Source of the DNA: an uncultured Parasphingopyxis sp.
GTDB lineage: Bacteria; Pseudomonadota; Alphaproteobacteria; Sphingomonadales; Sphingomonadaceae
Direction of reading: 5' to 3'
NCBI RefSeq assembly: GCF_937129435.1
Contig: NZ_CAKZNF010000031.1
Span: forward strand, 1 to 40,689
Length of the DNA stretch: 40,689 nt
The position numbers were made by a program, and so were the translations under genes. Shown here in pieces: positions 1 through 8,111 of this stretch (its first letter is position 1; the number at the start of each line of letters is the position of its first letter). Under the pieces are notes generated by a model. It was not told the DNA's origin. It did not search any database and was given only the letters and a program-made list of their open reading frames with translations.

Positions 1-839
1 GCGACCCAGGCCCACCAGCGATGGATGAAATGGACGAGGAAGGGATCGTTGTTGAACGCGGCCAGCCCCTGCGACCAGTCGACGCCCGCCGGGAAGAAAC
101 TGCCCTGCATCAGCGGCCAGTCGCTCGCGACATAGCCGGCGCGCATCCCGGCGACCCAGGCGCCGTAGAGCAGCTGGACGAAGAGGATGACGAGTACGCC
201 TATGCCGAAGCCGGTCAGTTTCGCGGGCCGGGCCTCGGCATTGCGATGGAGGCGTTGGAGGTCGAGCGCGGTCCAGACCAGCCCGCCGAGGATGAAGAGC
301 GCGAGCAGCAGGTGCACCGCCAGCCGGTAATGGCTGACCCGGTCGCCGGTCCACAATCCCGACGTCACCATCCACCAGCCGATCGCGCCTTGTAGCCCGC
401 CGAGCGCGAGGAGGGCGAGCAGGCGCGGCTTGTATCCGGCTGGGATCGCCTTGCGGATCCAGAACCAGGCGAGGGGAAGGGCGAAGGCGAGGCCGATGAC
501 GCGGCCCAAGAGCCGGTGCACCCATTCCCAGAAGAAGATGAACTGGAATTGCGACAGCGTCATCCCGGCGGGGCCGGTGACGGTGCGATATTGTTCGGTC
601 TGCTGGTATTTGGCGAACTCGGCCATCCAGTCGGTCTGGTTCAGCGGGGGGAGGGCACCGGTGACGGGATCCCATTCTGTGATCGAAAGCCCCGATTCGG
701 TCAGCCGCGTGATTCCGCCGACGACGACCATCGCAAAGACGAGACCCGCCACGCCGAGCAGCCAGAGCGCAAGGGCGCGTGGGCGCTCTGTCCTGAAAGG
801 GCTCGATGTGCTCGCGGCGGGGGCGGTGCGGCTGGCCAT
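1..839 (-). CDS. ctaA: Heme A synthase, COX15/CtaA family (3' end beyond window)
   Basis: Oxidises the C8 methyl group of heme O to the formyl group of heme A for aa3-type cytochrome oxidase, in the inner membrane. The reverse strand reads open from the ATG at 837–839 to the window edge, giving about 279 residues; the C-terminal part of a family protein of about 340–360 residues is missing. Visible hallmarks are a first membrane helix after a short Ser/Pro/Arg-rich head, the GGITRLTESGLSITEW segment, an EWVHRLLGR segment with a heme-ligand histidine, further helices with SHYRLAVH, and HFIHRWWAW near the edge. The start is the only in-frame ATG just before the conserved part; the ATG at 853 is in another frame. 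It diverges from the MerC-type gene, so the promoters lie between them. Confidence 0.93.
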   Translation of the reverse strand, partial: MASRTAPAASTSSPFRTERPRALALWLLGVAGLVFAMVVVGGITRLTESGLSITEWDPVTGALPPLNQTDWMAEFAKYQQTEQYRTVTGPAGMTLSQFQFIFFWEWVHRLLGRVIGLAFALPLAWFWIRKAIPAGYKPRLLALLALGGLQGAIGWWMVTSGLWTGDRVSHYRLAVHLLLALFILGGLVWTALDLQRLHRNAEARPAKLTGFGIGVLVILFVQLLYGAWVAGMRAGYVASDWPLMQGSFFPAGVDWSQGLAAFNNDPFLVHFIHRWWAWV

Positions 840-909
840 ATCGGTCCGCCCATAGGCGAGCGGCGGCGCGAAACCAATATGCGGAAAAAATCGAAGAAGC
901 ATGTGTTGT

Positions 910-920
910 GATATTGTATC
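910..920. promoter_or_regulatory. Candidate operator/promoter palindrome between ctaA and the MerC-type gene
   Basis: The sequence GATA-TTG-TATC is a small perfect inverted repeat in an AT-rich patch of the divergent intergenic region. Read on the reverse strand it contains TACAAT, a plausible -10 box. A Zur-like regulator is encoded nearby and Zur sites are AT-rich palindromes, so this could be its operator, but the match to a standard Zur box is poor. This is inference. Confidence 0.22.
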
Positions 921-1023
921 GTTCGTGCCATAGCCTAGATGAACAGGGAGCCGCGCGACGGACCATCGCGCGGGCGAAGGAAATTTGACGATCATGCCAC
1001 GACTGGCTTTCGGAGCAGGTTCA

Positions 1024-1362
1024 ATGGACCGATGGGCAATCGCCCTGTCGGGCCTTTGTCTCGTCCATTGCCTGAGCACGGCGGTGTTCGTCGCGCTCGC
1101 CTCGGCGGCGGGCGGTGCGCTTTTCGATCCGCTGATTCATGAAGTCGGCCTTGCCGTCGCCATCGTCTTCGGCGTGATCGCGGTCGGCCGCGGCGCCTAT
1201 CGGCACGGTTATATGATGCCCGTCGCCATCTCCTCGCTCGGCATCGGCGCGATGGCCGGCGCGCTGAGCCTGCCGCATGGCGAGATGGAAACGATCTACA
1301 CGATGATCGGCGTCGGGTTGCTGGCGCTGGGGCATGACCTGAACCGTCGGGCTTTCAGATAA
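1024..1362 (+). CDS. MerC-domain inner-membrane protein, possible metal transporter
   Basis: Small membrane protein of 112 residues with about four hydrophobic helices. The motif GLCLVHCL in helix 1 has the Cys-x-x-His-Cys pattern of the MerC family, whose founding member carries mercuric ions across the inner membrane. The ATG at 1024 is chosen because GGAG at 1012–1015 lies eight bases upstream and the conserved domain begins there; in-frame starts at 985 (TTG) and 994 (ATG) would add 10–13 residues. A Zur-like gene follows and no mercury-resistance genes are present, so zinc handling is more likely than mercury resistance. That assignment is inference from context. Confidence 0.82.
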   Translation: MDRWAIALSGLCLVHCLSTAVFVALASAAGGALFDPLIHEVGLAVAIVFGVIAVGRGAYRHGYMMPVAISSLGIGAMAGALSLPHGEMETIYTMIGVGLLALGHDLNRRAFR

Positions 1363-1363
1363 T

Positions 1364-1410
1364 TTTGTCAGACTTTGGCTAGCGGCAAGCCAAAGGCGAG
1401 ATCTGACAAA
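1364..1410 (+). terminator. Two-part hairpin after the MerC-type gene (terminator, attenuator or operator)
   Basis: Starting two bases after the stop codon, the outer arms TTTGTCAGA (1364–1372) and TCTGACAAA (1402–1410) pair perfectly. The inner arms CTTTGGCT (1373–1380) and AGCCAAAG (1388–1395) also pair perfectly, leaving a 7-base loop and a one-sided bulge at 1396–1401. There is no clear T-run after it, so a classical rho-independent terminator is uncertain. It lies in the leader of the Zur-like gene. Confidence 0.5.
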
Positions 1411-1483
1411 CAACGCAAACCTCACAAACACCCGCACGCCTGCATCTATTGCACCCCGTGCCCCTCGCGCCTAACTTTCAACC

Positions 1484-1951
1484 ATGGCCGACACCCACAC
1501 CCATCATCACGAAATGCACGAGGGCGAGGCGCTTGCCGCTGCCGCGCAGACGGCGCTGGAACGCTCGGGCGAACAATGGACGCGGATGCGCGCCGCCGTC
1601 TTCGATGCGCTGGCCGAATTCGATCAGCCCGCATCGGCCTATGATATCGCGGAGGCGGTTTCCAAGGCGCAGGATCGCCGCGTCGCCGCCAACAGCGTCT
1701 ACCGCATCCTCGACCTGTTCACCGCCGCCAATGTCGCGCGCCGGGTGGAGAGCGAGAACGCCTATCTCGCCAATCGCCATCCCGATTGCCTGCACGACTG
1801 CATCTTCCTCGTCTGCGACAATTGCGGGACGACGACGCATCTCGACAATGACAAGCTCGCCAACGGCGTGCGCGACGCCGCGCGCGCAAAGGGCTTCAAT
1901 CCGGAACGCCCGGTGATCGAAGTGCGCGGGCTGTGCGAGAAGTGCGGGTAG
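1484..1951 (+). CDS. zur: Fur-family metal-responsive repressor, Zur-like
   Basis: DNA-binding repressor of 155 residues. A His-rich head (HTHHHEMH) precedes a winged-helix domain (about residues 20–90; SAYDIAEAV and NSVYRILDLF mark the recognition region) and a dimerisation/metal domain. The latter carries the two Cys pairs CDNC (near residue 110) and CEKC (near the C-terminus), which form the structural zinc site of Fur/Zur proteins. The segment HPDCLHDCIFLVCDNCG resembles Zur more than Fur. There is no obvious Shine–Dalgarno before the ATG, but the start agrees with family length. It lies downstream of the MerC-type gene, which it may control in response to zinc. Zur rather than another Fur paralogue is a likely but unproven call. 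Confidence 0.85.
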   Translation: MADTHTHHHEMHEGEALAAAAQTALERSGEQWTRMRAAVFDALAEFDQPASAYDIAEAVSKAQDRRVAANSVYRILDLFTAANVARRVESENAYLANRHPDCLHDCIFLVCDNCGTTTHLDNDKLANGVRDAARAKGFNPERPVIEVRGLCEKCG

Positions 1952-1960
1952 GCCCAAAAT

Positions 1961-2110
1961 CCTCTCCCATTTAGGGAGAGGATAGTGGAGCTTGCGAGCG
2001 CAGCGAGTTAGCGAAACTTGGTGAGGGCCCTCACCAAGTCGGCTAAGAAAATCGATCGCTTCGCATCACGATTTTGCAAGCCTTCCTATCCTCTCCCTAG
2101 ATGGGAGAGG
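1961..2110. repeat. 150-bp MITE-like palindromic intergenic repeat
   Basis: The 25-base ends (1961–1985 and 2086–2110) are inverted repeats that match at 24 positions. Each end begins with a 21-base palindrome of the form CCTCTCCC-N5-GGGAGAGG. The centre (2016–2039) is a perfect 24-base palindrome built around GAGGGCCCTC. Nested GCTTGC/GCAAGC arms lie between ends and centre. No coding capacity is apparent. It fills most of the 223-base gap between the Zur-like gene and dxs, and the RNA would fold into a long hairpin that could end transcription in both directions. Confidence 0.8.
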
Positions 2111-2174
2111 AAAAACCTCCATTCGACACGGCGCTTTCCCGCCCCTAAATAGGGGGCAAGAAAGGTCGTGCCTC

Positions 2175-4106
2175 ATGTCAGATCGTCCCGAGACCCCGTT
2201 GCTTGATCAGGTGTCCTATCCCGAAGACCTGCGCAAGCTGAAGCAGAGCGAGCTGCGTCAGTTTGCCGATGAGCTGCGCGAGGAGGTGATCTCGGCGGTG
2301 TCAGTGACCGGCGGGCATCTCGGTGCCGGGCTGGGCGTGGTCGAACTGACGACCGCGATCCACTACGTCTTCGATACCCCCGATGACCGGCTGGTCTGGG
2401 ACGTCGGCCATCAATGCTATCCGCACAAGATTCTGACCGGCCGCCGCGATCGTATCCGGACGCTGCGGCAGGGCGGCGGGCTTTCGGGCTTCACCAAGCG
2501 TTCCGAGAGCGAGTACGATCCGTTCGGCGCCGCGCACAGCTCGACGTCGATCTCCGCCGCGCTCGGCTTTGCCGTTGCCAACAAGTTGAGCGACCGGCCG
2601 GGGAAGGCGATCGCCGTGATCGGCGACGGCGCGATGAGCGCGGGCATGGCCTATGAGGCGATGAACAATGCGGAACAGGCAGGGAATCGCCTTGTGGTGA
2701 TTCTCAACGACAACGACATGTCGATCGCGCCGCCCGTGGGCGGGCTTTCCACCTATCTCGCGCGGCTCGTTTCGTCCGGCAAATTCCTTGGCCTGCGCGA
2801 ACTCGCGCGCCGGTTTGCCCGCAAGCTGCCGCGCCCGCTTCACATCGCGGCGCGCAAGACCGACGAATATGCGCGCGGCATGATGACCGGCGGGACGCTG
2901 TTCGAGGAACTGGGCTTCTATTATGTCGGCCCGATCGACGGCCACGATATGGACGCGCTGATCCCGGTGCTCGAAAATGTCCGCGATGCTGCCGAGGGGC
3001 CGATCCTCGTCCATGTCGTCACGCAAAAGGGCAAGGGCTACGCCCCCGCCGAGGCCGCTGCCGACAAATATCACGGCGTTGCCAAGTTCGATGTCGTTTC
3101 GGGCAAGCAGGACAAGGGGCCGGGTGGCGGGCCGCCCGCCTATCAAAACGTGTTCGGCGAAACGTTGGCGAAGCTTGCCGAGAGCGACCCGCGTATCTGC
3201 GCGATCACTGCGGCGATGCCGGGCGGCACCGGCGTCGACAAGTTCGCCGCCGCGCACCCCGACCGCGCCTTCGATGTCGGCATTGCCGAGCAGCATGCCG
3301 TGACCTTCGCCGCCGGCCTTGCCGCACAGGGGATGCGGCCCTTCGCCGCCATCTATTCGACCTTTCTCCAGCGCGCATACGACCAGGTCGTGCATGACGT
3401 GGCGATCCAGAACCTGCCCGTGCGCTTCGCGATGGACCGCGCCGGGCTGGTCGGCGCCGATGGTTCGACTCATGCCGGCAGTTTCGATCTCGCCTATCTG
3501 TGCACGCTGCCCAATTTCGTCGTCATGGCGGCGGGCGACGAGGCCGAGCTCGCGCACATGACCTATACCATGGCCGAATATGACGACGGTCCCATCGCTG
3601 TTCGCTATCCGCGCGGCGCGGGCATGGGCGTGCCGCTGCCCGAAACGCCCGAAAAGCTCGAGATCGGCAAGGGCCGGATCGTGCGCAAGGGAAAGAGCGT
3701 CGCGATCCTCTCGCTTGGCGCGCGGCTCGAGGAATCGCACAAGGCGGCCGATAAACTGGAGGCCATGGGCCTCTCAGCCACCATCGCCGATATGCGCTTC
3801 GCCAAGCCGCTGGACGAGGCGCTGATCCGCAAGCTCCTCGCCAACCATGAAGTCGCGGTGACGATCGAGGAAGCGAGCATCGGCGGCTTCGGCGCGCACG
3901 TCCTGACCATGGCGAGCGACGAAGGCCTGATCGACACGGGCCTCAAGCTGCGCACGATGCGCCTGCCCGACGCGTTCATCGACCAGGACAAGCCCGAGAA
4001 GCAATATGCCGAAGCGGGCCTCGATGCCGACGGCATCGTCGAGACCGTTCTGAAGGCGCTCCGCCATAATAGTGCAGGCGTCGAAGAGGTTGGCGAGAGG
4101 GCGTAG
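2175..4106 (+). CDS. dxs: 1-deoxy-D-xylulose-5-phosphate synthase
   Basis: Condenses pyruvate with glyceraldehyde 3-phosphate to DXP with loss of CO2, the first step of the MEP isoprenoid pathway; cytosolic, thiamine-diphosphate dependent. The 643 residues match the family's usual length. Visible are the substrate-site histidine in [10 protein letters not shown] (about residue 47), the ThDP/Mg motif GDGAMSAG (about 150) with NDNDMSI, the catalytic glutamate segment [10 protein letters not shown] (about 370), and the C-terminal transketolase domain with [12 protein letters not shown]. The ATG at 2175 follows an AAAGG sequence. The channel gene downstream starts 13 bases after the stop, so the two are probably co-transcribed. 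Confidence 0.97.
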   Translation: MSDRPETPLLDQVSYPEDLRKLKQSELRQFADELREEVISAVSVTGGHLGAGLGVVELTTAIHYVFDTPDDRLVWDVGHQCYPHKILTGRRDRIRTLRQGGGLSGFTKRSESEYDPFGAAHSSTSISAALGFAVANKLSDRPGKAIAVIGDGAMSAGMAYEAMNNAEQAGNRLVVILNDNDMSIAPPVGGLSTYLARLVSSGKFLGLRELARRFARKLPRPLHIAARKTDEYARGMMTGGTLFEELGFYYVGPIDGHDMDALIPVLENVRDAAEGPILVHVVTQKGKGYAPAEAAADKYHGVAKFDVVSGKQDKGPGGGPPAYQNVFGETLAKLAESDPRICAITAAMPGGTGVDKFAAAHPDRAFDVGIAEQHAVTFAAGLAAQGMRPFAAIYSTFLQRAYDQVVHDVAIQNLPVRFAMDRAGLVGADGSTHAGSFDLAYLCTLPNFVVMAAGDEAELAHMTYTMAEYDDGPIAVRYPRGAGMGVPLPETPEKLEIGKGRIVRKGKSVAILSLGARLEESHKAADKLEAMGLSATIADMRFAKPLDEALIRKLLANHEVAVTIEEASIGGFGAHVLTMASDEGLIDTGLKLRTMRLPDAFIDQDKPEKQYAEAGLDADGIVETVLKALRHNSAGVEEVGERA

Positions 4107-4119
4107 TTCGGGCGGGGGG

Positions 4120-4887
4120 ATGTCGATCCGCGCTGCCCTCTATCGCGAACTCGAACCGCGTGCGCGGCCGGGGGCGCTTTCGACGACCAACCTCATCATC
4201 GCGGGCGTCATTATCCTCGCGGCGTTTCTGGCGATCATCGAGACCGAGCCGACCATCGGCAAACCCTATGCCGCCACCTTCCTCACGCTGCAGCTCGCCT
4301 TCGGCGTCCTGTTCTGCATCGAATATGCGGCCCGGCTATACGCGGCGGGGGAGGATCCGCGGTTCAAGGGCAAGCGGTTCGGCCGCCTGCGCTGGATTGT
4401 CACGCCTTCGGCGCTGATCGACGCGGTGGCGCTGCTGCCCCTGTTCCTGACGCTCGCATCAACGAGCTTCTACTGGCTGCGTTTCGCGCGCATCGTCCGC
4501 ATCCTGCGCGTCGTGCGGCTCGGCCGGATGAGCACCGCTTTCGACAGCGTCATGGCCGCGCTCTACGACCGTCGTTTCGAGCTTTGGGTGTCGATCATCA
4601 TCGCGATGCTGCTGATGCTGTTCAGCGCCAGTCTGCTCTATTTCGCCGAAGGCCAGGCGCAGCCCGAGGCATTCGGTTCGATCCCGCGTGCGCTGTGGTG
4701 GTCGATCGTGACGCTGACGACGATCGGCTATGGCGACGCCTATCCGATCACCGTGCTCGGCAAGATGTGCGCCGCGGTGATCGCGGTGTGCGGGATCGGC
4801 GTGATCGCGATGCCGACCGGCATCTTCGCCGCCGCCTTTTCCGATGCCATGCAGCGCCGCCGCGACAGGGAAAGCGACGATGAATAA
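4120..4887 (+). CDS. Voltage-gated-type potassium channel, six helices
   Basis: Inner-membrane ion channel of 255 residues with the S1–S6 plan. S4 (about 121–137) carries arginines every third position in the FARIVRILRVVRLGR segment, as in voltage sensors. The pore loop holds the potassium filter TIGYGD (about 201–206), followed by S6. The C-terminus is short and charged, with no cyclic-nucleotide or RCK domain. The ATG at 4120 is chosen because it is the first ATG after dxs and gives the usual short cytosolic head; a GTG inside dxs at 4072 would add 16 unlikely residues. The gene converges with the hydrolase-like gene, only four bases separating their ends. The physiological role is not evident. 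Confidence 0.9.
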   Translation: MSIRAALYRELEPRARPGALSTTNLIIAGVIILAAFLAIIETEPTIGKPYAATFLTLQLAFGVLFCIEYAARLYAAGEDPRFKGKRFGRLRWIVTPSALIDAVALLPLFLTLASTSFYWLRFARIVRILRVVRLGRMSTAFDSVMAALYDRRFELWVSIIIAMLLMLFSASLLYFAEGQAQPEAFGSIPRALWWSIVTLTTIGYGDAYPITVLGKMCAAVIAVCGIGVIAMPTGIFAAAFSDAMQRRRDRESDDE

Positions 4888-4891
4888 GGCT

Positions 4892-5755
4892 TCAGCCCAT
4901 TCCCGGCAGCCTCTTCCACCAAGGTAGCGATGGTGCGATGCGCTCCGCCTCTTCGGCGACATAGCGGGCCTGTTCCTCGCTCGGCGGCGGGATATGGCCC
5001 TTGCCCCAGTCGCCAAGAATGAGCTTGAACATGCCGTCGTCGCCCGGCTCGGTGGACACGCCGAGCGTTTCGGCGAACGGCTTCAGCTGCAGTTCGACAT
5101 GGTCGTCATGCCGGTTCTGGCAGTAAACGATCCGGTGCGGCACGACCCTGTCGCGCAGGTCGAGATGTTCCTCGCCATGCGCCAGCCCCTCGAAATATTC
5201 CTCGATATCCCAACCGTGAAGCAGCCAGGGTTGGACGCGGCTCCAGGTGAAATTGCGGAGCACGATCTGCGGGTTCATGACGACGCTTGTATCCTGCTCG
5301 CGCGCATAGATTAGGGCCGCCGTCCCCCCCGCGCTGTTGCCCCAGAGCAGGCGAGGGCCGTCCGCGCCCATCAGCGCGTCGATTGTATCCATGATCCGGG
5401 GCCAGATGGCGGGCATGTCGACATGCTTGCTGCCGAGGAACCAGCCGACGCGCACGTCGTCGTGCAGGTAGAGCGAGGGATCGGAGACGAGCACGGTGTT
5501 GAGTCGCTGCGGCGCGATTTGCCGTCCTTGAAAATAGGGGACGGGCCGTCGCGTCACCGGGCTTTGTGCGGCGTGGAAACCGTAGAAGGTCGAGGTTGCC
5601 CCGCGGTTGCGGATCAGCAGGCCGAGCTCGACCGCGCCGAAATCGATGAGGTGCAGACCCGACGGCAGCGTCTCGAGCGCCAGGAAGCCGTCGAGATCGT
5701 GCCGCCAGCGCTTGCGGCCCCAGCGGGCGTAATCGGTTTCGACGGGAAAGCGCAT
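4892..5755 (-). CDS. Alpha/beta-hydrolase-like protein of unknown substrate
   Basis: Soluble protein of 287 residues. The segment LLWGNSAGG (about 139–144) fits a nucleophile elbow G-x-S-x-G with Ser as nucleophile, and there is a late aspartate/histidine-rich part (NRHDDHVE; WGKGHIPP). These agree with an alpha/beta-hydrolase fold, but I do not recognise a named family. The ATG at 5753–5755 is preferred; an upstream start at 5794 would add 13 residues and collide with the tlyA promoter. It diverges from tlyA with a 68-base gap. No signal peptide is visible. Substrate and pathway are unknown. Confidence 0.7.
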   Translation of the reverse strand: MRFPVETDYARWGRKRWRHDLDGFLALETLPSGLHLIDFGAVELGLLIRNRGATSTFYGFHAAQSPVTRRPVPYFQGRQIAPQRLNTVLVSDPSLYLHDDVRVGWFLGSKHVDMPAIWPRIMDTIDALMGADGPRLLWGNSAGGTAALIYAREQDTSVVMNPQIVLRNFTWSRVQPWLLHGWDIEEYFEGLAHGEEHLDLRDRVVPHRIVYCQNRHDDHVELQLKPFAETLGVSTEPGDDGMFKLILGDWGKGHIPPPSEEQARYVAEEAERIAPSLPWWKRLPGMG

Positions 5756-5823
5756 TGCCCCAGCCTCTTGCCGAGAAAGGGGCGCGGATGGCAATGCTGC
5801 AATCCACCGCGGAAAGGATCGCC

Positions 5824-6576
5824 ATGGCCAAGGGAATGCGCGCCGATCAGGCGCTGGTCGATCGCGGGCTGGTCGAAAGCCGGACGCGGGCGCAGGCGCT
5901 GATCCTCGCCGGCAAGGTGTTTTCCGGCGAAACGCGCGTCGAAAAGGCGGGGCAGCCGGTCAAGGCCAATGCGCTGCTGGAGGTGCGCGGACGCGATCAT
6001 CCCTGGGTGTCGCGCGGCGGGCTCAAGCTCGATCACGGGCTCGTCCATTTCGGTTGGGACGTGACGGACGCGGTGGCGATCGATGTCGGGTCGTCGACGG
6101 GGGGCTTTACCGATGTGCTGCTCAGCCGGGGCGCGGCGCGCGTCTATGCCGTCGATTCGGGCACCAACCAGCTCGCCTGGAAATTGCGGCAGGACGATCG
6201 CGTCGTCGTGCTCGAGCAGACCAATGCACGTCATCTGACGCGCGAACAAATTCCGGAGCCGCCGGATATCGTCGTTTGCGATGCCAGCTTCATTTCGCTC
6301 GCCAAAGTGCTGGAAACGCCGCTGAATCTGGCTGCGCGCGATGCCAAACTCATCGCCCTGATCAAACCGCAGTTCGAGGCGGGGCGTGAGGAAGTGGGGA
6401 AGGGCGGCGTGGTGCGCGATCCCGCCGTCCACGCCCGGGTCTGCCAAGAAGTTCGCCAATGGCTGGAAGGCATTGGCTGGAACGTCTCAGGCGTGACGCA
6501 AAGTCCCATTACGGGACCCGAAGGCAACGTCGAATTTCTCATCGGCGCGGAACGCTTGGAAAGCTTGGCCGGTTAA
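5824..6576 (+). CDS. tlyA: TlyA-family rRNA 2'-O-methyltransferase
   Basis: SAM-dependent methyltransferase of 250 residues. In characterised members it 2'-O-methylates cytidines in 16S and/or 23S rRNA, which affects capreomycin sensitivity; older annotations call it hemolysin A. An S4 RNA-binding domain fills about residues 5–65 (RADQALVDRGL, AQALILAGKV), then the FtsJ-like domain begins at VSRGGLKLDHGL. The SAM loop DVGSSTGGFTD is at about 87–97, with VCDASFISL and LIKPQFEAGR following. Start at 5824: AAAGGA at 5813–5818 is well spaced, and the domain starts there; the ATG at 5788 has no such site. TspO follows 42 bases downstream. Confidence 0.93.
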   Translation: MAKGMRADQALVDRGLVESRTRAQALILAGKVFSGETRVEKAGQPVKANALLEVRGRDHPWVSRGGLKLDHGLVHFGWDVTDAVAIDVGSSTGGFTDVLLSRGAARVYAVDSGTNQLAWKLRQDDRVVVLEQTNARHLTREQIPEPPDIVVCDASFISLAKVLETPLNLAARDAKLIALIKPQFEAGREEVGKGGVVRDPAVHARVCQEVRQWLEGIGWNVSGVTQSPITGPEGNVEFLIGAERLESLAG

Positions 6577-6618
6577 GGCTATCGGGTAACAACGCAAGCG
6601 CAGCAAAGGGATTCGCAT

Positions 6619-7164
6619 ATGGTCGGCGTCGCCACGAAGGGCCAGCTTCGCATGTCGTTTCTGCGCTGGGCACTCGTGCTGGTGCCGGTGGTCGTGTTGC
6701 TCGGGCTCGCCTCGGGCATGATCTCCGGATCGGGCGATACGAACTGGTATCGCGCGCTCGAAAAGCCGTCCTTTCAGCCACCATCTTATCTGTTCGGCAT
6801 CGTCTGGCCGATTCTCTATGTGTTGATGGGGCTGGCGCTCGTGCTGGTCGTCAACGCCAAGGGATCGCGGCTGCGCGGGATCGCGATCGCCACGTTCATC
6901 GCCCAGTTCGTCGCCAACCTGCTCTGGTCGCCGATCTTCTTCGGCATGAACCAGGTCAGTTTCGCCTTCTGGTGGCTGCTGCTGACACTGGGGCTAGCCG
7001 GGCTGACGACATGGTTCTTCTGGCGCGTACGGACGGTCGCGGGCGTCATGATGCTGCCCTATATCGCCTGGCTGATTTTCGCCGCGGCGCTCAACTTCCA
7101 GGTCGACCAGCTCAATCCCGACGCCGAAACCCTTGTCGTCGGCAACAACAGCACCCAGATATAG
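6619..7164 (+). CDS. tspO: TspO/MBR-family tryptophan-rich membrane protein
   Basis: Five-helix membrane protein of 181 residues, the bacterial relative of the mitochondrial translocator protein; family members bind porphyrins and sterol-like ligands and act as redox or stress sensors. Family signatures include WYRALEKPSFQPP with FGIVWPILYVLMG, QFVANLLWSPIFFG, and AALNFQVDQLNP near the end. The ATG at 6619 has AAAGGGA at 6606–6612; the ATG at 6652 would also leave the first helix intact, so the first 11 residues are uncertain. It lies in the same direction as tlyA and ubiK. Its ligand here cannot be told from sequence. Confidence 0.92.
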   Translation: MVGVATKGQLRMSFLRWALVLVPVVVLLGLASGMISGSGDTNWYRALEKPSFQPPSYLFGIVWPILYVLMGLALVLVVNAKGSRLRGIAIATFIAQFVANLLWSPIFFGMNQVSFAFWWLLLTLGLAGLTTWFFWRVRTVAGVMMLPYIAWLIFAAALNFQVDQLNPDAETLVVGNNSTQI

Positions 7165-7197
7165 CTGTATTAGAGACCTGATACGCCGGAGGGCATC

Positions 7198-7494
7198 ATG
7201 CAGACCGAAAACAAGCTGATCGACGATATCGTCAAGATGGTGAACAGCGCCGCCGGCACGATTGCCGGGATGGGGCGCGAAGCCGAATCCTCAATGCGCG
7301 AAAAGGCACGCGAGTTCGTCGGCGGGATGGATTTCGTCAGCCGCGAAGAGTTCGAAGCGGTGAAGGAAATGGCCGCCGCCGCGCGCGACGAAGCCGAGGA
7401 ATTGAAGGCGAGACTCGACGCGCTCGAAGCCGCCGCAGCGAAACCTGCGCCGCGCAAAAAGGACGCCACATCAACCACTTCGAAGAAAAGTTAA
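7198..7494 (+). CDS. ubiK: UbiK-family ubiquinone biosynthesis accessory factor (BMFP domain)
   Basis: Small protein of 98 residues with an amphipathic N-terminal helix (LIDDIVKMVNSAAGTIAGM), the SREEFEAVKEMAAAARDEAEEL segment, and a coiled coil that trimerises in relatives. The tail is Ala/Pro/Lys-rich and likely disordered. UbiK/YqiC proteins assist the Ubi complex in aerobic ubiquinone synthesis; the Brucella relative BMFP gave the domain its name. A strong GGAGGG at 7188–7193 precedes the ATG. It follows tspO by 33 bases. The family call is firm; the role in ubiquinone synthesis is by homology. Confidence 0.85.
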   Translation: MQTENKLIDDIVKMVNSAAGTIAGMGREAESSMREKAREFVGGMDFVSREEFEAVKEMAAAARDEAEELKARLDALEAAAAKPAPRKKDATSTTSKKS

Positions 7495-7597
7495 GCCGCG
7501 ATTCACTGCGTTCCTCCACAGCTTGGTAAGGCGGGGAGGTTGCGGGCGGACTCGCGATGATTCACTTCGCACCCATGACGAACGGGGCGCGAACATC

Positions 7598-8107
7598 ATG
7601 AACGTGGGCGAATATGGCGACCGCCTGCTCGCGGGCGCGCCGCTCGATATTCTCGAGGACTATTTCAACGCCCATGGCTGGCAGTCCGAGCGCAATGGCG
7701 ACGAGGAAATCGTCACCGCGGTCAAGGGAAGCTGGACGCAATACGAGATGCGCGCGGTCTGGCGCGAGGAAGAGCGCGTGCTGCAATTCCTGGCGCTCCC
7801 CGACATTCGCGTCCCCGCCGAAAAGCGCGGGCTGGTCTACGAAACCTTCGGCCTGATCAACGAGCAGCTCTGGCTCGGCCATTTCGAAATGTGGGCGGCA
7901 TCGGGGATGATCCTGTTCCGCCATGCTGCCTTGCTCGATCCCGGCAGCGACGGGACGCTGTCGATCGAACAGGCCGAGATGCTGATCGAGGCGGCGCTCG
8001 ACGAATGCGAGCGTTTTTACCCGGTGTTCCAGTTCGTGCTCTGGGGCGACAAGACGCCGCCCGAAGCGATCCAGGCGGCGCTGGTCGAGACCGTCGGGGA
8101 GGCCTGA
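7598..8107 (+). CDS. YbjN-domain protein
   Basis: Cytosolic protein of 169 residues. The N-terminal part (LDILEDYFNAHGWQSER) and the repeated WREEERVLQFLALPD / LWLGHFEMWAASGMILFRHAAL pattern are those of the YbjN domain, which resembles type III secretion chaperones in fold but has no fixed biochemical role. The C-terminal QFVLWGDKTPPEAIQAAL is typical of the alphaproteobacterial group next to proC. The stop lies four bases before the proC start, so the two are surely co-transcribed. The ATG at 7598 is the first ATG before the conserved part; upstream sequence shows no good alternative. Function unknown. Confidence 0.83.
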   Translation: MNVGEYGDRLLAGAPLDILEDYFNAHGWQSERNGDEEIVTAVKGSWTQYEMRAVWREEERVLQFLALPDIRVPAEKRGLVYETFGLINEQLWLGHFEMWAASGMILFRHAALLDPGSDGTLSIEQAEMLIEAALDECERFYPVFQFVLWGDKTPPEAIQAALVETVGEA

Positions 8108-8111
8108 GGCG

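Noticed and set aside
5824..6576. Hemolysin
   Set aside because: The S4 plus FtsJ-like domain order marks a TlyA rRNA methyltransferase; the hemolysin name is historical.
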